From Flavobacterium segetis (GTDB lineage Bacteria; Bacteroidota; Bacteroidia; Flavobacteriales; Flavobacteriaceae), in assembly GCF_900129575.1 (NCBI RefSeq), contig NZ_FQWE01000013.1, forward strand, positions 1 through 62,428: a DNA stretch of 62,428 nucleotides, read 5' to 3'. The position numbers and the translations under genes are program-made. Of the stretch, positions 47,723-56,672 are shown piece after piece; the stretch's first letter is position 1, and the number at the start of each line of letters is the position of its first letter. The notes below the pieces were generated by a model, which saw only the letters and a list, made by a program, of their open reading frames with translations, searched no databases and was not told the origin of the DNA.

Positions 47723-48667
47723 ATGAAAAGAATAATAACTTTACTAGCATTATCACTACTGGTTAATAGCTGTGACGATGGAGATCTTACCCAAGAAAAT
47801 ATAAGTTTTGATGCTGTTACAGTACAAAGATGTACAACAAATGCTTTACTTTACAAATTGAAAGAAAACGAGGCGTTAATTTTTGAAGCACGCAATATAA
47901 CTTTTCCTACCGAAACGACCTCTCAAGAAATTAATATTAGTGCAACTAATAGAATTATTTATAGATTTTATAACAGTACTGTTAGTGCTGCTACAATATG
48001 TGAATCAATCCCTCCAGCTATTCCTGTAGTAACGGAAGAATGGACTGCAACCGGTGGAAAAATCGTAATAAATACTACAGCTGTAAAAAGTACAAATGAT
48101 ACTGACAATAGCTCGAAAATTACTGGGTACAATCACAACATCACTTTTAAAAATATCACTTTTAATAAGGTAAATGGAACCCAAGTTTACGAAACATTTA
48201 CATTTGGAGATTACGTGATGAGTACGAAAACCCTACCATTTGCATTTACTAAAATTATTAAACAATGTTCAGTTACTAAACAATTGTATGATAAAAATAG
48301 TAGCGAAGCATTAATTCTAGATATAGACTCTGCATTAATTGTCAATGCGGTCACACCTTTAAATACTCCGAGAGTAGGATTAATAAGCACTATTAAAAAC
48401 AAACTTACTTATAGATTGTTTTCTGGTTTATTAACTGATGATTATTTCTGTAACACTACTTTCCCAGCAACTCCTGCTATTAGTGAAGAGTGGATTGCTG
48501 TAGCTGGCGTTGCTGATACATCAGGGATGATTGAGGTAACAACAACTGCCAACGGAAATGCATTTAAGCATACCGTAGTTATCAAAAAGGCAAAATTAAA
48601 GAAAGGAAATAGTGATTTTTTATTAGGTGACAATTATATTTATGGTGAATTATTAACCACAAATTAA
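47723..48667 (+). CDS. Hypothetical lipoprotein with two internal repeats
   Basis: 314 residues. Lipoprotein signal (LLALSLLVNSCDDGD, lipidated Cys near 17). No family recognised. The mature protein is made of two similar halves (about 30-165 and 175-314). Both contain a cysteine (VQRCTTNALLYKLKENEALI / IKQCSVTKQLYDKNSSEALI), then (L/I)xYR(F/L)(Y/F), then a second cysteine and Pro-rich segment (PPAIPVVTEEWTA / FPATPAISEEWIA). Both close with a strand pair ending in FGD-Y / LGDNY. Probably a two-domain envelope beta protein. A good bidirectional terminator follows. Confidence 0.8.
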   Translation: MKRIITLLALSLLVNSCDDGDLTQENISFDAVTVQRCTTNALLYKLKENEALIFEARNITFPTETTSQEINISATNRIIYRFYNSTVSAATICESIPPAIPVVTEEWTATGGKIVINTTAVKSTNDTDNSSKITGYNHNITFKNITFNKVNGTQVYETFTFGDYVMSTKTLPFAFTKIIKQCSVTKQLYDKNSSEALILDIDSALIVNAVTPLNTPRVGLISTIKNKLTYRLFSGLLTDDYFCNTTFPATPAISEEWIAVAGVADTSGMIEVTTTANGNAFKHTVVIKKAKLKKGNSDFLLGDNYIYGELLTTN

Positions 48668-48710
48668 TTACTATTTGAGCACCTTAAAACAGCTCTTCTT
48701 TAAACTAATA

Positions 48711-48764
48711 AAACTCTAATTTTAGATGAATTTCTCATAAGATGTTTATTTAAAATTAGAGTTT
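48711..48764. terminator. Bidirectional terminator
   Basis: Perfect 14-bp stem (48711-48724 with 48751-48764) around a 26-base loop, T run on the plus strand and A run on the other side. Serves the convergent lipoprotein and Smr genes. Confidence 0.8.
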
Positions 48765-48793
48765 TTTTTAAATATAAATGCTTTTACTAATGT

Positions 48794-49345
48794 TTACATA
48801 GCACTTTGCTTTATAAAAACTTCGGTAGCACCTTGTCCATATTTTTGATAATTTCCTTCTTGAAAAGCAATATTATCATAACGGCCTAGAAGAAAATCCA
48901 GCTCAGCTTTTAACACACCTTCGCCAACGCCGTGTATGAAAACAATCTTTGGAATTCGATTTCTAATGGCAAATTCAATGTGACGTTGTGCTGTTTCAGT
49001 TTGTAAAGTTAGGATATCATAATTAGACATTCCGCGTTTATTAGGCACTAGTTTTTCTATATGTAAATCAAATTCAGGAGCGGGAATCTCATGCTTGGAT
49101 TTCTTTTCTTTTACAAAGCTTCTCGGTTTTGGAACCTCCTTCTCTTTCACAATTTCAGCTACATTAATTCTTCTGATAGAATCCATTAAGTTGCTGGACT
49201 GGTTTATTTTAATCAACTCATTGACATTAAATGTCATCAAAAAACCATCTTCGGTTTCAATAGTTACTTGATTATCTAAAACGGATAAAACTACACCATT
49301 CATATTTTCATCAAGAACAGAAACCTTATCTCCCTTACTATACAT
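48794..49345 (-). CDS. Smr-domain protein (DUF2027-like)
   Basis: 183 residues from the ATG at 49345 (MYSKGDKVSVLDENMNG). N-terminal SH3-like beta segment (about 1-45), a charged linker (about 60-95) and a C-terminal Smr domain (about 97-183: FDLHIEKLVP, KIVFIHGVGEGVLKAEL, GQGATEVFI). Family knowledge: Smr domains occur at the end of MutS2 and can be nucleases or ribosome-associated; the HGxG motif is present here, and DLHIE resembles the LDLHG motif in altered form. The start lies inside the end of a 60-codon gene, so translation is coupled to it. Confidence 0.85.
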   Translation of the reverse strand: MYSKGDKVSVLDENMNGVVLSVLDNQVTIETEDGFLMTFNVNELIKINQSSNLMDSIRRINVAEIVKEKEVPKPRSFVKEKKSKHEIPAPEFDLHIEKLVPNKRGMSNYDILTLQTETAQRHIEFAIRNRIPKIVFIHGVGEGVLKAELDFLLGRYDNIAFQEGNYQKYGQGATEVFIKQSAM

Positions 49346-49520
49346 TGTCGTCTTCTTTATCTTGATTTTTACTCGGCGTTTTCGCACTTAGCTGCATCAT
49401 TCCAATCATAAAAATTATAATTGCAATTACCATAATGTAAATATTTTTTTCGGAGCTTGCTTGTTGGTACAATGCAACAATTATAGCAACAATCATTATA
49501 GGTATTATAAATTTTTTCAT
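49338..49520 (-). CDS. Small two-helix membrane protein
   Basis: 60 residues, ATG start. Two hydrophobic segments (about 4-18, FIIPIMIVAIIVALY, and 28-45, YIMVIAIIIFMIGMM) and a charged cytoplasmic tail (KNQDKEDDNV). No family recognised. Its last 8 bases overlap the start of the Smr gene. That tight coupling, the proper start codon and the membrane pattern support a real gene. Role unknown. Confidence 0.65.
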   Translation of the reverse strand: MKKFIIPIMIVAIIVALYQQASSEKNIYIMVIAIIIFMIGMMQLSAKTPSKNQDKEDDNV

Positions 49521-49620
49521 ATTTAAAAATATCAGATTCCAAAAGTAATCAATTTAATATTGCTTGTTAATTATTTAAATCATTGTTTATTTTTTCGTAA
49601 AATTGTAAAAAATAAAAGTA

Positions 49621-49899
49621 GTGGATTTAGAAAAATTTATGTTTCCTTGTTTAAGTAAAACACTCTTTGGAATTGAATGTTTGGGCTGTGGTTTTCAGCG
49701 CAGTTTTGTGTTGTTGTTACAAGGTGATTTTTCCGGTTCGTTTAAAATGTATCCTGCACTATTAACCACCTTTTTATTCTTAGGAATTTTATTTTTAAAC
49801 TTTATCCAAAGTAATAAAAACTTCAAAAATATGATTTTTGCTTCCGCTATTTTAAATGGAATTTTTATGGTAGGGGGTTACATCTATAAGCATTATTAA
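49621..49899 (+). CDS. DUF2752 membrane protein (GTG start)
   Basis: 92 residues from a GTG. The motif CLSKTLFGIECLGCGFQRSF near residues 10-29 (C-x-x-C-G) is the DUF2752 signature, followed by two hydrophobic helices (about 48-62 and 72-86). Family knowledge: small Cys-containing membrane proteins common in Bacteroidetes, function unknown. No ATG lies upstream in frame, and the first internal ATG would leave out the N-terminal residues before the motif only marginally, so the exact start is uncertain. Confidence 0.8.
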   Translation: MDLEKFMFPCLSKTLFGIECLGCGFQRSFVLLLQGDFSGSFKMYPALLTTFLFLGILFLNFIQSNKNFKNMIFASAILNGIFMVGGYIYKHY

Positions 49900-49931
49900 G
49901 AACTAATTTAGATTAATTACATTTTTAAAAA

Positions 49932-50630
49932 TCATTTTTTAATTCTAGTTAAAATATCATTCATCATTTCGATTTGAACTTTCTGAATTTCAATTAACTC
50001 CTCTTGTTGATGCATAATTAAATGATCTAATTTTTCATGAAGCATTCTAATTTCAAGTTCTGATTTTAAATTAATCATATAATCCTTCTTAGCTCTTTCT
50101 CGATCTTTCTCTTCTTGTCGATTTTGGCTCATCATAATCACTGGAGCTTGAAGCGCAGCTAAACAAGACAAAATTAAATTCAATAAGATAAATGGATAGG
50201 GATCGAATCCTTTATTAATTAGAAGATAAATATTAGCCAAAATCCAAAGCAAGATAAATATTCCAAAAAGTATAATAAATTTCCAACTTCCGCCAAATGC
50301 TGCTACTTTATCGGCTATTTTTTGTCCAAAGGTTCTAAATCCTATTTCATCTTCAACAGAATTCACCAATGAAACATCTTTTTTTAAAGAGCCAATAACT
50401 TTGTTTTCTAGTTTAGAAAGCTCTCCTATTTCAACAGATAGATAATTAGAAATATATTTTTCACGGTACATATTCAGTTCTGCAATAGATAGAAATTGAT
50501 TTTCATCAAAATCTGGGTAATCAAATTTAATTAAAGTAAAAATAGGATCTCGTACTGTCTTTGCAGATATTTTCTCAGAAATAGGAAAATCCTTTTTTGA
50601 AAGATCGCTTATAAAAGTGCTATTGTTCAT
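49932..50630 (-). CDS. DUF1003 membrane protein
   Basis: 232 residues. N-terminal soluble part (about 1-100, with FDYPDFDENQFLSIAELNMY), then the DUF1003 core. The core has two membrane helices (about 120-140 and 152-172), GFDPYPFILLNLILSCLAAL and the conserved APVIMMSQNRQEEKDRERA. A coiled-coil tail follows (about 190-232, LHEKLDHLIMHQQEELIEIQ). Function of the family unknown. Start is an ATG. Confidence 0.88.
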   Translation of the reverse strand: MNNSTFISDLSKKDFPISEKISAKTVRDPIFTLIKFDYPDFDENQFLSIAELNMYREKYISNYLSVEIGELSKLENKVIGSLKKDVSLVNSVEDEIGFRTFGQKIADKVAAFGGSWKFIILFGIFILLWILANIYLLINKGFDPYPFILLNLILSCLAALQAPVIMMSQNRQEEKDRERAKKDYMINLKSELEIRMLHEKLDHLIMHQQEELIEIQKVQIEMMNDILTRIKK

Positions 50631-50981
50631 AAATATTTTTTAAGGTATTTTAAATAAGATTTGCTCAACTATTTTTTAAAAGATGATTTGTTTTAAGTAA
50701 CCAAATTATTATAGAACTAAATTACTAACAATTTTAATGAAAAGTAATAAAAATAAGGTAATAGCTTTCTTTTTCGAAATAAATAATCAAATTTAGTTCA
50801 ATATCTTTGTTTCTATTTTTACATCAAATACAGTGATTGCCCTAACACATTAATCATTACCAACACTTATTGCGATTAGTGCAAAAAACACCTTACTACT
50901 GACAATGAAAAAAAAATAAATTTACTTAATTATGACCCCTATTATGGTTGCATCGATTAAAAACACATCAAATAAACTAAC
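50631..50981. other. Divergent intergenic region between DUF1003 and cysM
   Basis: About 350 bases. A plus-strand TATCTTTG (50802-50809) and a minus-strand TAAATTTG (50795-50788) lie back to back, about 170 and 160 bases from the two start codons. They could be divergent -7 boxes, but neither has a well-placed -33 TTG. Confidence 0.4.
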
Positions 50982-51869
50982 ATGATATCTCAAAAAATAG
51001 TTGATCTAATTGGAAACACTCCGTTAGTTGAATCAATAAATTTAGTTCAAAATAAAAACGTAAAACTTTTTTTAAAATTAGAAGGTAATAATCCGGGAGG
51101 TAGCGTAAAAGACCGAGCGGCCTATAACATGATAAAATCGGCTTTAGATCGAGGCGAAATCAAGAAAGGTGATAAATTAATTGAAGCTACTAGCGGCAAT
51201 ACAGGTATCGCCTTAGCCATGATTGCACAATTGTTCAACATAGAAATTGAACTAGTACTTCCCGAAGATTCAACAAAAGAACGTACGCAAACGATGCGTG
51301 CCTATGGTGCAACTGTAATATTAACACCGGCAAGCACAGGAATCATTGGCTCCAGAGATTACGCGGATAAAAAAGTAGCCGAAGGCGGCTATATCATGTT
51401 AAATCAGTTTGCCAATGATGATAACTGGAAAGCTCATTATAACACCACAGGTCCAGAAGTGTGGAATGATACTGATGGAACTGTCACCCATTTTGTAGCA
51501 GCAATGGGAACAACAGGAACTATAGTGGGGACTTCGACGTACTTAAAAGAAATGAATTCATCCATTCAAATAGTAGGTGCACAACCAAGCGATGGATCTC
51601 AAATACCCGGAATTAGAAAATGGCCAAAAGAATATCTTCCAAAAATTTATGATGCTTCAAAAGTGGACACGCTGATTGAAGTTTCTGAAAAAGAAGCACG
51701 TGCAATGACTAAAAGATTAGCTCTTGAAGAAGGAATATTTGCTGGCATGAGTAGCGGAGGGTCAGTTGCTGCCGCAATTAAAATAGCAAGTACCCTAGAC
51801 ACTGGAGTAATTGTTGCTATTATTTGTGATAGAGGTGATCGCTATTTATCGTCTGATTTATTTGATTAA
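50982..51869 (+). CDS. cysM: Cysteine synthase B (O-acetylserine sulfhydrylase)
   Basis: 295 residues. PLP lysine K43 in NPGGSVKDRAAYNMI, substrate loop EATSGNTGIALAM, phosphate loop GTTGTIVGTSTYL and the end GMSSGGSVAAAI. Reaction: O-acetylserine plus sulfide to cysteine plus acetate. The short length and the NNPGGSVKDRAA sequence point to the CysM rather than CysK group. Alone on its transcript; the terminator is shared with the convergent OsmC gene. Confidence 0.92.
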   Translation: MISQKIVDLIGNTPLVESINLVQNKNVKLFLKLEGNNPGGSVKDRAAYNMIKSALDRGEIKKGDKLIEATSGNTGIALAMIAQLFNIEIELVLPEDSTKERTQTMRAYGATVILTPASTGIIGSRDYADKKVAEGGYIMLNQFANDDNWKAHYNTTGPEVWNDTDGTVTHFVAAMGTTGTIVGTSTYLKEMNSSIQIVGAQPSDGSQIPGIRKWPKEYLPKIYDASKVDTLIEVSEKEARAMTKRLALEEGIFAGMSSGGSVAAAIKIASTLDTGVIVAIICDRGDRYLSSDLFD

Positions 51870-51879
51870 ATAAAAGTAA

Positions 51880-51914
51880 AAGGGGATTAATTTTCAATAA
51901 AAACTAATCCCCTT
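51880..51914. terminator. Bidirectional terminator between cysM and osmC-like gene
   Basis: 10-bp perfect stem (51880-51889 with 51905-51914) with further A-T pairing inside the loop. Confidence 0.75.
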
Positions 51915-51929
51915 CTATGTTCTGCTTTT

Positions 51930-52343
51930 TTACGCAATCAATGTAGCATCCGTAGAAATTGCTGCATTAAGAAGCTTTGAAATCGGGCAATTCTTTTCTG
52001 CCTTTGTAACGTGCTGTTGAAAAACTTCGTCAGTAATATCTTTTATTTTTGCTGAAATAGTTATATGTGAAGTGACAATTGCACCATCTATTAAATCGAT
52101 AACACATTTTGACTCAATATTCTCGATCTGAAAACCTTCCTCCGAGAGATAGGCTGATAATTGCATCGTAAAACAACCTGCATGTGCTGCCGCAATCAAT
52201 TCTTCTGGGTTTGTACCTACTCCTTCTTCAAATCGAGATTTGAAAGAATATTGTGTATTGTTTAGCGTAGTACTTTGTGTAGTAAGTTGTCCATTTCCTT
52301 CTTTTACAGAACCTTTCCATACTGCTGTTGCATTTCTTTTCAT
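51930..52343 (-). CDS. OsmC-family peroxiredoxin
   Basis: 137 residues from the ATG at 52343 (MKRNATAVWKGSVKEGNG); the upstream in-frame extension is not family-like. The two peroxidatic/resolving cysteines are in HAGCFTMQLSAYL and KAEKNCPISKLLNA. It reduces organic hydroperoxides, usually with lipoyl-type donors. Of the OsmC/Ohr group, the sequence is closer to OsmC (TNPEELIAAAHAGCF). A TAAATTTG box lies on the minus strand at 52449-52442. Confidence 0.92.
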   Translation of the reverse strand: MKRNATAVWKGSVKEGNGQLTTQSTTLNNTQYSFKSRFEEGVGTNPEELIAAAHAGCFTMQLSAYLSEEGFQIENIESKCVIDLIDGAIVTSHITISAKIKDITDEVFQQHVTKAEKNCPISKLLNAAISTDATLIA

Positions 52344-52514
52344 ACTTTTAATTTTTAAATGGTTTTTAAATTGATGTTTTATACTGATTTCATTTTCAAT
52401 TTCATAAAATGACATTCCTCTTAAAACAAAATCATGTTACTCAAATTTAAACCTTTCAATAAGAAGAAGTAAAGCGATTGATTATTTTTAACGAAAGTTT
52501 AAAGATTTAAATTC

Positions 52515-53570
52515 TTAAAGCGCACTAGTGAAAGTAATAGAAAATTTTGCGCCTTGATTTATCCCTTCACTTTCAAGTGATAGATTGCCTTTATATTTTT
52601 CAACAATTTTTTTACATAAATACAAACCAATACCGGTTGAAGGTTCGTTTGCAGTTCCTACTCGACTTCTGCTAGTGAATTTTTTATATAATTCCTCTTT
52701 ATTTCTTGGATTAAATCCAATTCCTGAATCAGAAACCGAAAAAATAAATTTCTCATTTTCATTTGAAAATTTAAGCTGAATTTCGCTTTCGGGAAAAGAA
52801 AACTTTATTGCATTATCCACTAAATTTATTAGTACTCGAACTAATAAATCCTGATCTATGTAAAGGGTAACTTCATCACTAATAATAGTGGAAATCAGTT
52901 TAATGTTCTTTGAAACCAATTTTTGATTCAACTGATTCTTAACCAAATCAAAAACCGCTGGTAAATAGATTATGTTTGTTCGTAACGATCTATTTGAGAT
53001 TTCCTCTTCATCTCTAATTAACTTTATGAAAATTTCAATAAATGTAAATTGCTGATTTGTTGATTCTAAAATTAATTGTGCATATTCTTGCACTATTTCT
53101 GTAGCATTTTCAGCTAAAATTAGTTGCGCTAATCCCTGCGAATTACCTGTAAAGTTTTTAAAATCATGGGAAAGTAGGTATATCAAATCTTGCTTATCGG
53201 AGATAAACTGCTCATTTTCTAAAATTGATTTTTGAATATTGCTCATCAACAATCCAGCTTCGTCCTGAAATTGTGCGGGCATCGCTGGAACCTTCCTTTC
53301 ATTTCTGTAATTGTCTAAAGCTTTAGAGGCCGTTTCAATTGGTTTAATTAATTGCTTTAAAAAGTATAAAGTAGCTGCTGTAGCTAGCAATGTCATAATT
53401 AGAGCGAAAAATAGAATTGTTTGCGTTGATATATTTTCACTTCCGTAAAGCACAAAGAATAACATTCCTATTAACGGAATATGAATGCCTATAAATGCAA
53501 CAAATAGAAATTTAAAAGCGTAACTCTTTTTTAAAAATTTAATTTTGGATAAATTTCGATATAGCTTCAT
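52515..53570 (-). CDS. Membrane sensor histidine kinase
   Basis: 351 residues from the ATG at 53570. Two membrane helices (about 18-42 and 50-70), a short HAMP-like linker, a HisKA-type segment with YLLSHDFKN (phosphorylated His near 135), and an HATPase_c domain (about 235-351). The latter has the N box DNAIKFSF, G1 DSGIGF and G2 STGIGLYLCKKIV. No sensor domain outside the membrane: the extracytoplasmic loop is only a few residues. No response regulator is adjacent, so it is an orphan kinase. Confidence 0.88.
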   Translation of the reverse strand: MKLYRNLSKIKFLKKSYAFKFLFVAFIGIHIPLIGMLFFVLYGSENISTQTILFFALIMTLLATAATLYFLKQLIKPIETASKALDNYRNERKVPAMPAQFQDEAGLLMSNIQKSILENEQFISDKQDLIYLLSHDFKNFTGNSQGLAQLILAENATEIVQEYAQLILESTNQQFTFIEIFIKLIRDEEEISNRSLRTNIIYLPAVFDLVKNQLNQKLVSKNIKLISTIISDEVTLYIDQDLLVRVLINLVDNAIKFSFPESEIQLKFSNENEKFIFSVSDSGIGFNPRNKEELYKKFTSRSRVGTANEPSTGIGLYLCKKIVEKYKGNLSLESEGINQGAKFSITFTSAL

Positions 53571-53799
53571 TGGTGTTTTTACTTTAAACAAAGGTAGTAC
53601 TTTAATATTGTTAGCCTTTTATAGATTATTTAAACGTAAATCTGAATTCTGAACTACTACAAGACGATAATAGTATTTCGTTTTTAGCTCTTCCTTCAAA
53701 CTATAATGGTATCATTAATTTGTTATATTTTTAAAAATGCTTCCCTTTTACAGTTTACTTAGATAATAATGATGCATCTGCTACAATTATAAAAAAGCG

Positions 53800-54522
53800 A
53801 TGATACTATTTTCAATGAATCAAATGTTCAACTTTCTAAGAAAATCTAAATTTGTAATTACATTTGTAATTATGGCAGGAAAAATTCAAGGACAAGATTG
53901 GGCTAATTTAAATAAATATCAAACTCAAAATGCAAAACTTCAAAATCCGACTGCTGGAGAAAAAAGAATTATTTTCTTTGGCGATTCTATCACAGAATTT
54001 TGGAGTGCGATTGATCCTGATTATTTTAAAGGAAAACACCATGTAAATCGTGGAATTAGCGGACAAACTACTCCACAAATGCTGATTCGCTTTAGAGCCG
54101 ATGTTATTGCTTTGCAGCCCAAAGTAGTTGTAATATTAGCGGGAATAAATGATATAGCTGGAAACACAGGCCCTTCAAGTATTGAAATGATTCGGGACAA
54201 TATTTTCTCAATGACGGAACTTGCTAAAGCTAACCATGTCAAAATAATTCTATGCTCTGTGTTGCCCGCTTTAGATTTTCCATGGAAACCTAATCAAAAT
54301 CCCGTCGCAAAAATAAAAGCGATAAACAAAATTGTTAAAAATTATGCTTACAAAAACAAAATAAAATATGTCGATTACTATTCTTCCATGGTAGATGAAA
54401 GACAAGGATTAAAAATAAATTATTCTGATGATGGCGTTCATCCAAATAAAGCAGGATACCAGATAATGAAACTCCTTGCTAACAGAGCGATTGAATTGAC
54501 GTTAAAGAAAAGTAGCAGTTAG
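53800..54522 (+). CDS. Exported SGNH/GDSL hydrolase
   Basis: 240 residues. Export signal about 10-31 (ITFVIMAGKIQGQ). SGNH blocks: GDSITEFW (nucleophile Ser, block I), GISGQTT (block II Gly), AGINDIAG (block III Asn) and DDGVHPNKAGYQ (block V Asp/His). Likely an esterase acting on acetylated sugars or lipids, in the periplasm or outside. The start could also be one of two internal ATGs; the first is used here. It converges on a decayed GH130-like gene, so it may once have belonged to a carbohydrate locus (inference). Confidence 0.87.
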   Translation: MILFSMNQMFNFLRKSKFVITFVIMAGKIQGQDWANLNKYQTQNAKLQNPTAGEKRIIFFGDSITEFWSAIDPDYFKGKHHVNRGISGQTTPQMLIRFRADVIALQPKVVVILAGINDIAGNTGPSSIEMIRDNIFSMTELAKANHVKIILCSVLPALDFPWKPNQNPVAKIKAINKIVKNYAYKNKIKYVDYYSSMVDERQGLKINYSDDGVHPNKAGYQIMKLLANRAIELTLKKSSS

Positions 54523-54623
54523 CACTCTATTGTTTTGAAAATAACCCATAATTATCGCAAAAAAGAGAGGTCTTTTAATTCTTTACGAAGTTTTTTATCT
54601 TACGAATATCGCTTATTGGTCGA

Positions 54624-55500
54624 TTAGACAAGCAAGGCAAGAATTTCTTCTATAGAAAAGTGAGCATGATAAAGAAACTCATCAGTTGCTCTATAATAAA
54701 TTGTGAGTTGGTCGCCGTTTACTATATCACCATTGCTAAAAGCCACACCAGTAAAAAATGCGTTGCGCTCATAATCTCCTATTAGAGCCATAAAGGATCA
54801 TTAGAACGTGCTCTACCTTTTAAAGGGTTTTATAAATCCATTAAAAAAGCACCCAAGCAATAATGATTTTCTACATTTGCACTGTGATAAATCTCCAACT
54901 AACCTTTTTTTATCCTTATTGATTGCGGCACCAGCTCCAACTCGGGCGCTATTCTAGTTTTCAAAATATATTTATAGTTCCCCCCGTGATCACCATTAAG
55001 TGATTCAGCAAGTCAAATGAAACTTCCTTCAATTTCAGGACTTGAAAGTCTGTACAGTCCATAATATTTATTATTTACAGACAATTCAAAATAGCGCAAT
55101 CTTTATTATATGGCGGAAAAATCCTAGCTTCATTCTCGAAATTTTTCCAATCGGTCTTTGTACGCAAACTACAAGCCTAATCACACTTCGCTATCTGAAA
55201 CCGCAGTATAAGTAAAGTTATAGTCATTATCTACTTTACAAAAGCGATAATCTTCAATGGCAAATTTGTCTAAAACACTCATTTCTGATAAAATAATAGA
55301 AGATAATGTTTCATAAAAGTGAATTCCATAATCATTGTAAAATAAGCGCAAATGGAAAAGTATAGTCAAACGATCAAAAACTTTCTATTTAATAACTCCT
55401 GGATCAGTAGCTATTAAATTAGGATCATTGAGTGCAACTTCAATAATTTAAAATTCATCAACATCATTAATTAGCTTATAAGAAACAATACGCTCTTTTT
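54624..55500 (-). pseudogene. Decayed GH130-like glycoside phosphorylase gene
   Basis: Reading the minus strand in all three frames recovers the family in order. Recognised pieces: HLRLFYNDYGIHF, IEDYRFCKVDNDYNFTYTAV (about 55185-55260), DWKNFENEARIFPPYNKD, VNNKYYGLYRLSSPEIEG, SARVGAGAAINKDKKG, LEIYHSANVENHYCLGAFL and a C-terminal FFTGVAFSNGDIVNGDQL then IYYRATDEFL. The pieces are broken by frameshifts and by several stops at places where the family has Trp. GH130 enzymes phosphorolyse beta-mannosides. The 5' end is uncertain and part of the N-terminus seems deleted. A 62-codon open frame at 55181-55369 is only a surviving piece. Confidence 0.72.
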
Positions 55501-55732
55501 TGTAATTAATTCGGCTACAATCGTCTAGTAATAAGTTTTATACTTAAAAACAAAAGCAATAAGACTAAGTAAACTTATGATTTGAAGTTTATAACTAGTT
55601 GCCATTAACTCAGCAGGTATTAGGAAAGGATGCTATGGAAAACGGCGGACTATATTACTCATACCGATTAGGTAATTATTACAACCATATCATTTTACTT
55701 AATCCATAATTGAGACCCTATAGAAATTACTT
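55501..55732. other. Degenerate non-coding stretch with a possible gene fragment
   Basis: No intact gene. On the plus strand about 55608-55709 can be read as a peptide tail ending AMENGGLYYSYRLGNYY, then a short hydrophobic end and a stop. It looks like the C-terminus of an unidentified protein and may be another relic beside the decayed GH130-like gene. Confidence 0.3.
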
Positions 55733-56623
55733 TTATATTTTTCCAAAATACATGGCTTTTACAATTCCATCAGAAAGTCCAATTTTAGGCACATAAATAT
55801 TCCTTGCGCCACTCCATTTCATAGCATTAAGATAGATTCTAACGGCAGGAATAATGACATCCGCACGATCAGGATTTAGTCCTAACTCAGCCACTCTTTG
55901 ATCGTACGAAAGAGAATTAAGGAATGCATATTGAGAATTCACATACATGTAAGATAGTGGTTTTTCTTGCATTTTACCTGACATTTTAAACAACTTGTTG
56001 ATGTTTCCACCAGAACCTATAAGTGTAACGTCATCATAATCAGCAGTACTAGCCCTAATCCATTTTTCAATTTCTTCCCAAACTACGTCGCAAACCATGT
56101 TGTTTAGTAAACGCACGGTACCCACTTTAAAGGAGCGAGAGATAACCAGCTTACCATTCGAGAAAAGTGTAAATTCAGTGCTACCTCCACCAACATCTAC
56201 AAAAAGATAGGTTTGATCCGTTTTTAATAAATGATGTAAATCAGTTGATGCGATAATTGCTGCTTCCTTTTTACCATCTATTATTTCAATTTTTATGTCT
56301 GCTTTTTTCTGAATCAAATCTACTACTTCTTTACCATTGTAAGCCTCACGCATTGCCGAAGTTGCGAAAGCCATATAGCGTTCAATTTTATGAACTTTCA
56401 TCAACAAATTAAATGCCTTCATTGCATCACACATGCGCTCAACATTTTCTGGAGATATTTCACCCACAGTAAATGCATCTTGACCAAGACGAATAGGAAC
56501 ACGGACTAAAGAACTTTTATTAAATTGTGGCTCTTTACCTTCCTGCTCTACAATATTTACAAGTAATAATCGCATCGCATTTGAACCAATATCTATAGCT
56601 GCGTATCTTTTTATTTTAATCAT
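55733..56623 (-). CDS. ppx: Ppx/GppA-family exopolyphosphatase
   Basis: 296 residues from the ATG at 56623 (MIKIKRYAAIDIGSNAMRLL); the longer frame uses a TTG. ASKHA-type phosphatase: phosphate-1 loop AIDIGSNAMRLLL, FATSAMREAYNG, phosphate-2 loop FVDVGGGSTEFTLF and GSGGNINKLF. Shorter than E. coli Ppx because the C-terminal HD domain is absent. Predicted to release phosphate from polyphosphate or pppGpp. It lies 49 bases downstream of ppk1 in the same operon, pairing polymer synthesis with breakdown. Confidence 0.92.
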   Translation of the reverse strand: MIKIKRYAAIDIGSNAMRLLLVNIVEQEGKEPQFNKSSLVRVPIRLGQDAFTVGEISPENVERMCDAMKAFNLLMKVHKIERYMAFATSAMREAYNGKEVVDLIQKKADIKIEIIDGKKEAAIIASTDLHHLLKTDQTYLFVDVGGGSTEFTLFSNGKLVISRSFKVGTVRLLNNMVCDVVWEEIEKWIRASTADYDDVTLIGSGGNINKLFKMSGKMQEKPLSYMYVNSQYAFLNSLSYDQRVAELGLNPDRADVIIPAVRIYLNAMKWSGARNIYVPKIGLSDGIVKAMYFGKI

Positions 56624-56672
56624 AAGTTCTGCTTTAATTGATTTTTTTTCTTTTAAAAAATTCAATTTTTAT

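Noticed and set aside
55181..55369. 62-codon minus-strand frame as an independent gene
   Set aside because: It is an in-frame remnant of the decayed GH130-like gene.
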